From: Cytospora piceicola
Taxonomy: Eukaryota; Ascomycota; Sordariomycetes; Diaporthales; Cytosporaceae
Length of the DNA stretch: 64,000 nt
Direction: 5' to 3'
NCBI GenBank assembly: GCA_023375675.1
Contig: JALQBC010000007.1
Span: 372,001-436,000 of the forward strand
Shown: positions 1 to 10,500 of the stretch, piece by piece
Numbering within the stretch: position 1 is the stretch's first letter
How the letters are laid out: each line of letters starts with the position of its first letter
Notes under the pieces: generated by a model
Seen by the model: only the letters and a program-made list of their open reading frames with translations
Told to the model about the DNA's origin: nothing
The model's database searches: none
Made by a program: the position numbers and the translations under genes

Positions 1-95
1 AGCCTTGCACTCGATTAATCGTCAATACCACAATCAATCGCTATTTTGCATCCGGCTTTCGATCAACAACAAGGGCTTAATCACTTGTCGCGAAA

Positions 96-2118
96 ATGTC
101 CATGTATCCGCATCGAGCCATGGGAGGTGTCCCTCCCGGAAATGGGGCTGCGCGCCTCACCGAGCTGATGGACCAGATTCGCTCCGAGTTCGAGACCCAG
201 GTTCGCCAGTGCGAAAACTACGAGCACCAAAGTGAGCAAACCTGACCTTGCGCCGCCGGTGACTGCCGGGGCCCCCAGTCTGTCAAATTAGGTTCTAACG
301 GCTTTTCTAGTCCAAACGCAGGTCAATGAAATGCAACTCGTTCGAGAGAAGGTCTATGCCATGGAGCAGACCCATATGGCGTTGAAGCAGAAGTATGCTG
401 ACCTACCCCTGAAACCCAATCGTATTTGCAGGCAATCGCTGACTGAATCGTCTTGGCAGGTTCGAAGAAGAGGTCACTCATCTGCGTCGCCAACTCGAAC
501 AGTCCAGAGGTGGCGCTCCTCAGGGCGCCATGGTCGGTCCCCCTCCGCATGCCGGTCCTCCACAAGTCCCCCCTCCACCAGCCATTGGTATGGGGACCAA
601 TGCTTTCAGCGCCATCATGTCCGGTCAAAGTGGACAGGGTGGTCCTATCCCACCCCCTCCCCCGCCTCCCCAGGAGCAGCAGCCACCACCTCACCAGATG
701 CCGCAGCCTCCTCCGGGACTCCAGGGCCCTCCGCCTCCTCCGCCATCCCAGGCGCCGCCCTACCAGCAGTACCCTCAGGGACCAGCTCCTGGCTTCCCCT
801 CGCAGCCACCGCCGAGCAATGCTAGTCCAGGACCCGGCAAGCGCGGTGGAGTCGGAAGACCACCCGCTGGTGGCCCTGCCACTCCCCAGATCAACACTCC
901 GATCCCGTTTCCGGGCCCTGGAGGTCCAGGCCAATCCCCCCAGGTTGGCACACACCCAACGCCTGATCATGCCAGGATGGGCCAGCCGCTCCACCCTCCC
1001 AACAACGCCCTCGGTGACCTCGATGTCGAGCGTCTGCCACCCCAGCACAAGAAAGCTAGAGACGATTGGTTCCTTATCTTCAACCCGTCTGTACCTCGCA
1101 TGCTCGATGTAGATCTCGTCCATACTCTGGCACATGAGAGTGTGGTGTGCTGTGTTCGGTTCAGCATGGATGGCAAATATGTCGCAACAGGTTGCAACAA
1201 ATCCGCCCAGATCTACGATATTATCACTGGAGAGAAGATTTGCGTCTTGCAGGATGATAGCGCCGATACAGGTGGTGACTTGTATATTCGAAGCGTCTGC
1301 TTTAGCCCTGACGGCAAGTATCTTGCTACGGGTGCAGAGGACAAGCTGATCCGAGTCTGGGACATCCAGACCCGTACCATCAGAAACACGTTTTCCGGTC
1401 ACGAACAAGACATCTACAGCTTGGACTTCTCTAGGGACGGCAGGACTATTGCCTCCGGCAGTGGTGACCGCACCGTCAGGCTCTGGGATATCGACAACAA
1501 CAACAGCGTTCTAACGCTTACTATTGAGGACGGAGTCACTACTGTTGCTATCTCTCCCGACTGCCGCCTTGTTGCTGCCGGTTCTTTGGACAAGAGTGTT
1601 CGCGTCTGGGACATCGCTACTGGCCACCTTGTTGAGCGCCTTGAGGGCCCGGACGGTCACAAGGACAGTGTCTATAGTGTTGCATTCTCCCCTAGCGGCA
1701 AAGATCTCGTTAGCGGCAGCCTGGACAGGACAATCAAGATGTGGGAGCTCAGCTCGTCTCGGACTGGACAGATTAACCAGGCTCCCAAGGGCGGGCGTTG
1801 TGTCAAGACTTTCGAAGGTCACCGGGTAAGTGATTTGTCCGATTCAAAGGGATGTTTTATCAGGCCTCTAACCCGTATCTTTCTTAGGATTTCGTTCTCT
1901 CGGTTGCCTTGACACCTGACAACCAGTGGGTTATGTCTGGATCTAAGGATAGAGGTGTGCAGTTCTGGGACCCAAGGACCGGGAACACCCAGGTGATGCT
2001 TCAGGGACACAAGAACAGTGTCATCTCGGTGGCCCCGAGCCCTACCGGGAATTACTTCGCCACCGGTTCTGGAGACATGCGTGCCCGTATCTGGCAGTAC
2101 ACCCGCACCGGTCCTTAG
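96..2118 (+). CDS. tup1: Tup1/RcoA-type WD40 transcriptional corepressor
   Basis: This is the global corepressor that works in the nucleus with Ssn6/Cyc8 and is recruited by DNA-binding repressors. Exons are 96-231, 311-392, 460-1825 and 1888-2118, giving 604 aa with all phases closing. The N-terminus ([11 protein letters not shown]) runs into a helical Tup_N tetramerisation segment with [16 protein letters not shown] and [15 protein letters not shown] Pro/Gln-rich linker covers roughly residues 85-230. Seven WD40 blades follow, with repeats such as [17 protein letters not shown] and FWDPRTG, ending in [11 protein letters not shown]. The start at 96 was chosen because it gives the conserved Tup_N beginning; a second ATG lies two codons later. 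Length and domain order match fungal Tup1/RCO-1/RcoA. Confidence 0.96.
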
Positions 2119-2812
2119 GTGCACTTTCCGCGCCTTCAGGCATAAGCAACAAGGAAGCGGATTGCCAATACCGGAGAGAACTCACCTGGAACTGAGGAGG
2201 AAGATTGTTTAGAAATTGGCTGGCAACTGCGATGTAAAAAGGAGGAAGAGGCGTGAGAGGACTTGGTACTAGGCAAGGGAAGTTCTCGGGGAGGAAATAG
2301 GGGTATGGCTACTCGAAACGCGTGTTCTTATGAGTGTCTTCCATAATGATTAGATGTGGGGTTTCCGTCTGCAACGGTGTGCTTCATTCTTAGTATGGGC
2401 CGTTATTTCCGCGTCCGCCAGATATTGGAAAGACAATGTTTTATGATGAAAGCACTTGAGTTTAAAGATGGACCACATTGCTGTCCCAGGTCTCCTCTCC
2501 TCTGATGGCCCATCTTTTCCGCGTAATGCCGACGCCACATCGATAAGATATCCAATAATCGACTAAAGTGCTGGAAAAACAGTCGAAAGACGTAGAGCCT
2601 CAGTAGAGTATCCGAGGAGAGCTGAAATTCATGCCCTTGCATCCCGAATCTCGAATCCGTTCATAGCCATCATCGAGTGTATCATGAGACTTGGCTGATG
2701 GCGAAGCGGTAATACCGAGGCCTGAGTCAACTGGTGGCCACATGGGAATCCGGATCGTGTTTCACCGACCAGAGGCTTCAAGGGTATCAATTAATTCCAT
2801 ACTCTGTATACT
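2119..2812. other. Convergent 3' intergenic region (TUP1/RMP1)
   Basis: This stretch lies between the stop codons of two convergent genes and should hold both 3' UTRs. I see no coding frame with conserved content. A TGAGTCA heptamer occurs at 2723-2729, but its 3' location gives no reason to call it a regulatory site. Confidence 0.6.
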
Positions 2813-3756
2813 TTAGAGGAGGGTGCTGAACAAATCATCGAACTCGTCGCCTCCTTTCTTCTTCTTTTTCTTAACCTTCTTCTCACCCTTCGGACCTGTC
2901 CGCTGCGGCTCGGTGTCCTTGCGTTTGCTTGTCGACCCGCCTTCTGCTTTGGCCTTTGCGGGCCTGGGGGTAATGGCCCTCTTCTCCTCCTTTCGCGACG
3001 GGGGACCCAGCGGCGGTACCGGTCTGTCGCCTATGGAAGGGAAGTCGTCATCGTTAAGCTCGTCTCTCGATATCGCAACTCCCAGATCGTCACCAAGACT
3101 GGGGGGTGGATCCAAACCCCCCGAGGCGACAGAGACGTCAACCTTCGCACCGACAGCATGGGCCGGTTCCAGCTCATCGGCCGAATCCGTGTCCGGTTCG
3201 GACTCGACGAAAGGGGCCATCGCCGCTTCCACCTGAGCCAGGACCCCTATGAGCGCCAAGCCCAGTTGGGCAAACTGCCTGTCCGCCGCGACCTGTGTGA
3301 ATGCCCTGTCCCCCCGAAACCCAGTCAGCAAAGCCCATCCCGGATGTGCGTCGCGCCGCAGAATGCCCCAGCAACCTACTCATAGGCCTTCGGCCCGGCG
3401 ACCTCGCGGACCCACCGCGCCCTCTCCGCGACCCTGTCCAGCTCCGGCTGCCTGGCGGCGACGCGGGCGCCGCCACCGCTCCCGGTCTTGCTCCGCCTGG
3501 CCGCGGCCGCGCCGGAGAACGCCGGCGCGGACAGGACCTCGGCGCGGCGGACGGCGCCCTCGAGGTCGGGCAGGGCCCTGCGGACGCCGGCCCGCAGCAT
3601 GCCGAAGGGGCCCCACCACCGCGTGCCGCGGTGCTGGTTCTTGTTGCGGTGGGCGAAGCCGTCTAGGATGTGCACGGCGGTGGCGAGGCGGGAGAGGGAG
3701 TCCTGGAGGGTGGGGAGGTCCGGTGTCGTTGTGCCATTTCCGTTGCGGCCGGCCAT
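2813..3756 (-). CDS. RMP1: RNase MRP protein subunit Rmp1
   Basis: Rmp1 is the subunit specific to RNase MRP, the nucleolar ribonucleoprotein that processes pre-rRNA at site A3 and some mRNAs. Exons are 3756-3380 and 3305-2813, giving 289 aa in frame. The family signature FAHRNKNQHRGTRWW lies near residue 30. The intron (GTAGGT donor, GCTGAC branch) joins a GPKAYE end to AFTQVAADRQFAQLGL, which restores the second conserved helical block. The C-terminus is acidic, then very lysine-rich (KKVKKKKKKGG), as in nucleolar proteins. The ATG at 3756 was chosen over longer upstream frames because the Ser/His/Thr-rich upstream sequence looks untranslated. Convergent with TUP1 and divergent from ADE5,7. 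Confidence 0.85.
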
Positions 3757-3815
3757 GTGGGGCGGGTGGTGAGTGTTCCTGCCAGAGGATATTGGTGTGA
3801 GGAGGCGTGTGTTGT

Positions 3816-3834
3816 GTGAGTGAGTGAGTGAGTG
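3816..3834. repeat. GTGA microsatellite
   Basis: GTGA is repeated four times plus GTG just upstream of the RMP1 start, so it lies in the RMP1/ADE5,7 divergent promoter. Confidence 0.9.
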
Positions 3835-3940
3835 GGTAAGGGAGTGTGGTGTGAGTTTGGGATATTGAGAGAGTCTAGCACTGAGCATTACAGGTGGGGA
3901 GGGTGTCAATCATTCCCGCTAGGGTTACCGGTAGTCCAGG

Positions 3941-3995
3941 GTTGACTGGTTGACTGGTTGACTGGTTGACTGGTTGACTGGTTGACTGGTTGACT
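3941..3995. repeat. 8-bp tandem repeat GTTGACTG (x6 plus partial)
   Basis: Six perfect head-to-tail copies of GTTGACTG are followed by a seven-base partial copy. The array lies between the divergent RMP1 and ADE5,7 genes, about 380 bp upstream of the ADE5,7 start. Each unit contains TGACTG, one base from the TGACTC core bound by Gcn4/Bas1-type factors. There are no spacers, so this is a simple tandem repeat and not a CRISPR array. Confidence 0.95.
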
Positions 3996-4273
3996 TTGTA
4001 GGATACAGTTAGGATACACTGGATACCTAAGCGCTGCAGTCAAGCCCTTCAGCCCTTCTGGCCCTCTGGCCCTGCAGACCCCTGCAGAGCTCCAGCCAGT
4101 ACGGTTTGCCTGGTAGGGGCCCCGCCTTCCAGAAGCAGCACTGAGATTGGGTACTGTGGAATGTGCGGAGGGGCAAAATTGCGGGGGAGGGGTCGCTGAG
4201 GCGCTGATAAAAATTTCGCGACTCGCTGCAGCGAGTGGTTTCCTTGCGCCCAGAGAAAAGAACAAAATGGTGA

Positions 4274-4279
4274 GAGTCA
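4274..4279 (-). promoter_or_regulatory. TGACTC core upstream of ADE5,7 (Bas1/Gcn4-like)
   Basis: GAGTCA on the plus strand (TGACTC on the minus) lies about 100 bp before the ADE5,7 ATG. In budding yeast the ADE genes, ADE5,7 among them, are activated by Bas1/Pho2 through TGACTC sites. A hexamer is weak evidence alone; position and gene identity are what make it plausible. Confidence 0.35.
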
Positions 4280-4376
4280 CAGTCACAAGGGTGTGGTTTC
4301 TCCAGTCCCTAGGTTGCCTCGACCCTCCTTGAACGATTCATTCCCTTCATCCGGAATTCAAAACCCTGTCATCATC

Positions 4377-6758
4377 ATGTCTTCACAATCACTCCGAATC
4401 CTGCTCATCGGCAATGGAGGCCGTGAGCATGCGCTCGCTTGGAAGCTCAGCCAGTCTCCCCTCGTTGAGTCAATCATCGCCGTTCCAGGGAACGGCGGCA
4501 CGGCCACATGCCCCAAGACGAGCAACAACACGGCCGTCTCCGCAGAGGACTTCCCCGGTCTTGTCGCACTCGCCCAGCAGGAGAAGATCAACCTCGTCGT
4601 CCCTGGTCCCGAGGCCCCTCTCGTCGCCGGCATTGAGTCATTCTTCACCAATGTCGGTATCCCATGCTTCGGGCCCTCAATGGAGGCGGCCCGCATGGAG
4701 GGCAGCAAGACTTTCTCCAAGGATTTCATGAAGAAACACAACATCCCCACCGCGGCTTATGAGAACTTCAGCGACTATGAGAAGGCCAAGGCCTACGTCG
4801 ACTCTGTCGACCACGACCTGGTTATCAAGGCCACTGGATTGGCGGCCGGAAAGGGTGTTATCATTCCCACCACCAAGGAGGAAGCTCACCAGGCACTCAA
4901 GGAGATTATGCTCGAGAAGGCCTTTGGCTCCGCGGGTAGCGAGGTTGTCATCGAGGAGTTCCTGACCGGTGACGAGCTGAGCATTCTGTCCTTCTGTGAT
5001 GGATACACAATCAAGTCCTTGCCACCGGCCCAGGACCACAAGCGCATCTTTGACGGCGACCTGGGCCCCAACACGGGCGGCATGGGGTGCTATGCGCCAA
5101 CCAACCTCGCAACGCCCGAGTTGGTTGCGCTCATCGAGAAGGAGGTTCTGGAGCCTACTATTGCCGGCCTCAGGAACGACCGCATGCCTTTCAAGGGCTG
5201 CCTCTTCACCGGTCTCATGATCACGCCCCAGGGACCCAAGGTCCTGGAGTACAATGTGCGCTTTGGTGACCCCGAGACACAGACCGTCCTGCCCCTGTTG
5301 TCGGACGACACCGATCTGGCTGAGATCATGATGGCCTGCGCAAAGGGTTACCTGAGCTCCGTCGACTTCAAGATACAGCAGAAGTTCAGTGCAACCGTGG
5401 TTGTTGCCGCAGGCGGATACCCAGACAGCTACGCGAAGGGAACCCCGATGACCGTGGGAACTCCCGCCCCGGGCAGTGATATCACCATCTTCCACGCGGG
5501 CACCAAGCTCGCAGGCTCGCAGCTCCAGACAGCAGGCGGCCGTGTGATTGCTGCGAACGCGACTGGCAGCAGCCTCGAGGAGGCCGTGAAGAAGGCGTAT
5601 GAGGAGGGTATCAAGCTGATCCAGTTCGATGGCATGTTCTACCGAAAGGATATCGCGCACCGTGCCTTCAGGAAGTCTGGGGACGCACCATCCAGCGCAG
5701 GACTCACATATGCCCAGGCTGGTGTCAGCATCGATGCGGGTAACGAGCTGGTCGAGATGATCAAGAAGGCCGTACGGTCCACTGCCCGACCAGGTGCAGA
5801 TGCAGAGATCGGCGGGTTCGGCGGCGAGGTCGACCTCTCGGCCGCTGGATATGCGAATGCCCCCATCCTTGTGGGTGCCATCGACGGTGTCGGCACGAAG
5901 CTGATCATCGCGCAGAGCATGAACAAGCACGACACCGTCGGCATCGACCTGGTGGCCATGAACGTAAACGACCTGATCGTTCAGGGTGCCGAGCCCGTCA
6001 TGTTCCTGGATTACTACTCTTGCAGCAAGCTCAAGCCTGCTGATACAGCGGCCTTCGTTTCTGGCGTCGCCGCCGGCTGTCGGGAGTCCAACTGCGCGCT
6101 GGTGGGAGGCGAGACGGCAGAGATGCCGGGCATCTACCACGGCGAGGACTACGACGCCGCCGGAGCCGCCATCGGTGTGATGCGGAGGGAGGCAAGGCTG
6201 CCCCGCCTGGCGGACATGGCAGAGGGCGATGTCGTGCTGGGCCTGGCGTCCGACGGTGTTCACTCCAACGGGTTCTCCCTGGTGCGCCGGATCGTCGACC
6301 ACGCGGGGCTCACCTACGCCGACGCGTGCCCGTGGGACAGCAGCGCGGCGTCGGTGGGCGTGTCCCTGCTCACCCCCACCCGGATCTACGTGAAGCCGCT
6401 GCTCAAGGCCCTGGGCCGGAACCTCATCAAGGGCCTGTCCCACATCACCGGCGGCGGCCTGACCGAGAACGTGCCCCGGACGCTGCCCAAGGCGCTGGCG
6501 GCGGAGATCGACGTGTCGCGCTGGGAGCACCCTGCCGTGTTCAAGTGGCTGAAGAAGGCCGGCAACGTCGAGGCCAAGGAGATGGCCAGGACGTTCAACA
6601 ACGGCGTGGGCATGGTGGCCGTCGTGGCCGCCGGCGATGTCGACGAGGCCGTCAAGGTGCTCGAGGCCGAAGGCGAGAGGGTGTTCAGGATCGGAAGGCT
6701 CATCAAGAGGGACGGTGGCGAGGGCTGTGTCCTCAAGGGTCTGGAGTCTTGGGCGTAG
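4377..6758 (+). CDS. ADE5,7: Bifunctional GAR synthetase / AIR synthetase
   Basis: This cytosolic enzyme catalyses steps 2 and 5 of de novo purine synthesis. The N-terminal half (residues about 1-430) is phosphoribosylamine-glycine ligase and the C-terminal half (about 440-793) is AIR cyclo-ligase. The GARS half shows [11 protein letters not shown] at its start, the ATP-grasp stretch [13 protein letters not shown], and VRFGDPETQ. The AIRS half shows [30 protein letters not shown] and [12 protein letters not shown]. It is a single exon of 793 aa, the usual fungal length. The start is the ATG at 4377; an upstream in-frame extension has no conserved sequence. Confidence 0.97.
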   Translation: MSSQSLRILLIGNGGREHALAWKLSQSPLVESIIAVPGNGGTATCPKTSNNTAVSAEDFPGLVALAQQEKINLVVPGPEAPLVAGIESFFTNVGIPCFGPSMEAARMEGSKTFSKDFMKKHNIPTAAYENFSDYEKAKAYVDSVDHDLVIKATGLAAGKGVIIPTTKEEAHQALKEIMLEKAFGSAGSEVVIEEFLTGDELSILSFCDGYTIKSLPPAQDHKRIFDGDLGPNTGGMGCYAPTNLATPELVALIEKEVLEPTIAGLRNDRMPFKGCLFTGLMITPQGPKVLEYNVRFGDPETQTVLPLLSDDTDLAEIMMACAKGYLSSVDFKIQQKFSATVVVAAGGYPDSYAKGTPMTVGTPAPGSDITIFHAGTKLAGSQLQTAGGRVIAANATGSSLEEAVKKAYEEGIKLIQFDGMFYRKDIAHRAFRKSGDAPSSAGLTYAQAGVSIDAGNELVEMIKKAVRSTARPGADAEIGGFGGEVDLSAAGYANAPILVGAIDGVGTKLIIAQSMNKHDTVGIDLVAMNVNDLIVQGAEPVMFLDYYSCSKLKPADTAAFVSGVAAGCRESNCALVGGETAEMPGIYHGEDYDAAGAAIGVMRREARLPRLADMAEGDVVLGLASDGVHSNGFSLVRRIVDHAGLTYADACPWDSSAASVGVSLLTPTRIYVKPLLKALGRNLIKGLSHITGGGLTENVPRTLPKALAAEIDVSRWEHPAVFKWLKKAGNVEAKEMARTFNNGVGMVAVVAAGDVDEAVKVLEAEGERVFRIGRLIKRDGGEGCVLKGLESWA

Positions 6759-7062
6759 AAGGAGGTATCGGACGGGACACGAGGCCGGAGACGCCTCCTC
6801 GCATATGTTATCGCTGGGGTTTGAAAGACCAAGAAATTCCAAAATGGGGTACTCGGATGAACATTATTGAGTGGGCGCTCCATCTTTTGAGTAGAACTTA
6901 TTGTGTTTGAAACTTTTTACTATCTACATATATCCGTAACAGTAGACTGTATTTCAGAGATGGGGCATTCTCCGGGCAAAAAAAAAAAAATCAAGAGACA
7001 AAAGTACATCAGTTGCCCGCCGCTTGACATGGGAAGTCAAAAAGACAAAAAGATAATTCATC
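6759..7062. other. ADE5,7 3' region
   Basis: Noncoding sequence between the ADE5,7 stop and a tRNA gene. It contains a 12-base A run near 6979, consistent with an AT-rich 3' UTR. Nothing else recognised. Confidence 0.5.
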
Positions 7063-7160
7063 CTCGGATACGGGGAATCGAACCCCGAGCTGGTGAGCGC
7101 TCAAGAGCCCGTAAGAGCTCAGATGAGAGTCACCGATGTTAACCATTACACCATATCCGA
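7063..7160 (-). tRNA. tRNA-Glu (CTC), with intron
   Basis: On the minus strand the arms fold cleanly: acceptor TCGGATA/TATCCGA, D arm GTGT/ACAT, anticodon stem GGTGA/TCACC, and T arm CGGGG-TTCGATT-CCCCG. The anticodon loop reads CTCTCA, giving anticodon CTC with purine 37. A 26-nt intron follows position 37, the canonical place. Mature length is 72 nt with discriminator G. Confidence 0.93.
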
Positions 7161-7582
7161 AATGGTGTGAGGAATTTGAATTTGATCGCTGTGGATCCAT
7201 GCTGCGACTGGTTGGATCTGGGCCTTAAGTAGCACCTTTGACACATACATTGGCGGTTGGTCCCGCTACGAGCCTCACACATCGTGCGTGCTAGGCAATT
7301 TCTATGGACAATGTTTGGAAGTACTTGCCCCTTTTCTTTTCGCATGAGTTGAAGACAATAATCTATCTATTGACTTTCTGGGATGGCAGGTTGGTCGTCT
7401 TTTTGCCAAATTACTGGATACTGAGACCTTACGAACATCAAGCAGAATACACCATACTATCCCGTACATCATATCTCCATCTATTCCTCACCAATTAATA
7501 GCCTCATCTTTCCGAAAAGACTATTAGTTGGAAAAGACTCGAAAACAATTCCCACAAGAGACACAGGAAGACACACAAGGGA
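7161..7582. other. Intergenic, nothing recognised
   Basis: AT-leaning sequence between tRNA-Glu and the 3' end of the ABC transporter gene. No conserved frame or repeat was seen. Confidence 0.5.
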
Positions 7583-10500
7583 CTACTTCAGGGAAAGCAG
7601 AGTGCCCAAGACGTGTTCCGCGTCCCCGATCTTGTCGACCTTGCCCTGCGAGAGCAAAGCAACCACATCTTGACCCGCTCGCATAGTCTCGGCGACTCCA
7701 TTCAACCTATGCGTGATGGCAATGACGGTGTGGCCCCTCTCCGTGAACTCCTCGTGGATGATGCCGCGCATGGCGGACTCGGTAGCCGGGTCCAGGGACG
7801 ACGTAGCCTCGTCGAGCAGGAGGATCGGCATGACGCGTCCACGGCCGGAGGGGGAGTCCGGCGTGCTGGGCTGGCCGTTGAGGACTTGGTCCTGTAGGAT
7901 CGCTCGGGCCAGCGCGAGCAGCTGTAACTGGCCCGTGGACAGCTGCGGTAGGGACGCCATGGAGCTGTTCAGGATCTGGCTGGCTTTTGTGGAGCTTCCC
8001 GCCCTGAATTGTGGCCAGAGCGACGTTCTTTCAAGGACTGCGACGATGGTCTCGTCTGAGAGGGACGCAGAAGGCTAGTGGTGATCGGGTCAGTAAGGTT
8101 CCCCCACGACGTATGGTTGCATAAATGGACAAATGTTCTCTTACGTCCAGATTGAAACGGAGGCTGGCTTGGCCAAGGACAAATGTATCCTGTGCGACTG
8201 TGATAAAACATCTTTGTCGTATCAAAGAACGTGGTACCAGGCTCAGATCAAGACCATCTATTTTGATAGTTCCAGACTTGGCATCAAGTAGACGCAGGAG
8301 GGCGAGCAGCAGCGTGCTCTTCCCGCTATGAATCCGCCGGGGCTTGTCAGCAAATGGCCAGACCGGCCTTTTATATCGTGGTAATTAGGATGCCCACATA
8401 CCTGCCTGTACGACCGCAAACAATTAATTGCTGGCCCGCCGATACGTTTATCGCGATATTGCGTAGTGCTACTGCTTCTGGGCTAGACGGGGAGGTCAGC
8501 GTGAGAAACGGAACCAGCTTTCGGGATCACTCCAGGTAGGCTTACTTGTAGGCGACTGTCAAATTGTCTATCTCGACTGCTCCAGACGATGGCCAAACCT
8601 CAGCAGGTACATAATCCTCGCCCGATCTGTCCTCTCTAGGCGTCTCGGCCTCCAGATGTTTCAAGCGAGAACTGCCGAATGATTAGCATACACACAGCAG
8701 ACTAGGTGAGTAAACAGGGGAAGGAATGGACACAAAGCGTTGAGGGATAGGATCGGAATGAAGCATACATGGCGCCCAGAGATATCTCCAGGTTTGTCCA
8801 AGACTCCACAAGGCTAAGAAGAGTCGTGTTTGCAACCAGGACAATATTGAGCGCCATTCCAATCTGCCCGGCGGTGGTCGTCCCCCTCAGCAGAACAGCA
8901 AGAGCAATGAGTCCTGTCGCTATCGCAGCGACCATCAGGTCTAGGACGATACTCAGCCACCTCTGAAGACAGAGGAGAATGTATGACGGTTGTTGGGATT
9001 TATCCAGGTGAACGATATTCGCATTCTCGATCTCCGTCTCCCAGCCAAATGACCGGATTGTCGCAACACCTTCGACCTGTTGCTTGTCAGATGGGAAAGA
9101 GCCGTACGATTGTATTGCAGGGTACCATACCGACTCCAGAAAGCTCGAGTACACTGCTGACTGTGACTCGAGCTCAAGCAACCGTAGTTGCCGTGATGTA
9201 CGGAGGTATACCTTCTGTACGAGATAGACCGTTAACACGCAAATGGGGAGTGTCAGAGCCAATAGCTTCTGCGCGATAAACAGCAAGGAGATTTGCACTA
9301 TGAGCTTGAATATTTCTAGGGTGGAATGAGCCAACAGATCGCCGAGGTAATCTAGGGGACTTACGAGTTGACATGGACAGCATGGCTGGCGGCAGTTGCT
9401 TGTCAACTAGCTGGATATCTTGACTGAACCTGCAATAACTCAGCATGCTGGAAACATCGCACCACGGGGAGTCGTAACAAACCGGTTTAGTGTGACCCCT
9501 ATGTCGGTGGCCGAGAAGAACGACAGTGGAGCGCTGCCTTGTGTGAGCAAAGCTACAGCAGCGGGAGAAGATGCTTTATACGAACCCAATGACTGTCGAG
9601 AGAAGCCGGCGGTGTAGTTCGGCCCCGGAATCGGGAGAAATAAGGATATTCGTGGTCCTTGTTCAAATTTTAGTCAAACCATGCTCACAAATCGACAGTG
9701 ACACTCACCACATTGACCCATTGGTGGAAGTCCATGCCACCAGAGACGATATTAGATAGCCGCCGATATAGTACATCGTTTGAGAGGCCGGCGCTGCAGT
9801 CCACTCGCTCAACAAATATTGGGGAAGAGTGACGAAGACCGAACATGACGCCGTGAAAGCTAAAAGTAAAATGAAGTTCCGATAGCCAACGGCTTTGATA
9901 TAGTAACCTACGTAATAAAGTCAGCTTCGTAATGAACGGCATAAACACATCAAAGCGAGTCGGCAGGCCACCTACCGTAGAGAGATATATCTCCTGTCGC
10001 CCTGCTCAAGTCGGAGATGGCATCGGCTACTTTCAAAGTCTGGCTCTGTACAGTCCTATCTAATTGAGGCTGATCTTTGACGTTCCCTCTATCTGTCTCG
10101 GGTACAGCGACTCTGAGGATACTTTCCGATTTCACCGTCAGATCAGCCCACGTCCCCTGGTATTTAACTGAAGAGTCCCCGAGAACAACTAGCCAGTCTG
10201 CCAAATGGAAATGTGACGCTGTAAAACTTTGTGAGCATTATCGTCACCTTTGGTTCAAGGACGCATTGGTCTTACCAGAATTGGTCATCAAGAAGACGGT
10301 GGTTCCCGTCTTCCTGAATAGACCCTGTGGGCCAAGAAGATTCTCGACGATGCTGCTTTCCGTTTTCCCGTCAAGGGCGCTGAGAGGATCGTCGAGAAGA
10401 ACAATCTCGCAACGGGCGTATACAGCACGAGCGAGGGCCTGCAATCTTGTTAGCATGGCGAGATTTTGAGCATTGTCCTGAAAGAACTGAACAAAGAGGT

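Noticed and set aside
323..1408. 361-codon open frame on the minus strand over TUP1
   Set aside because: Antisense of the TUP1 proline-rich and WD40 region; Arg/Trp-rich composition with no family resemblance.
3941..3995. CRISPR-like repeat array
   Set aside because: Units are 8 bp with no spacers, in a eukaryotic promoter.
4677..6842. 721-codon open frame on the minus strand
   Set aside because: It is the antisense shadow of the GC-rich ADE5,7 gene, whose own frame is conserved throughout.
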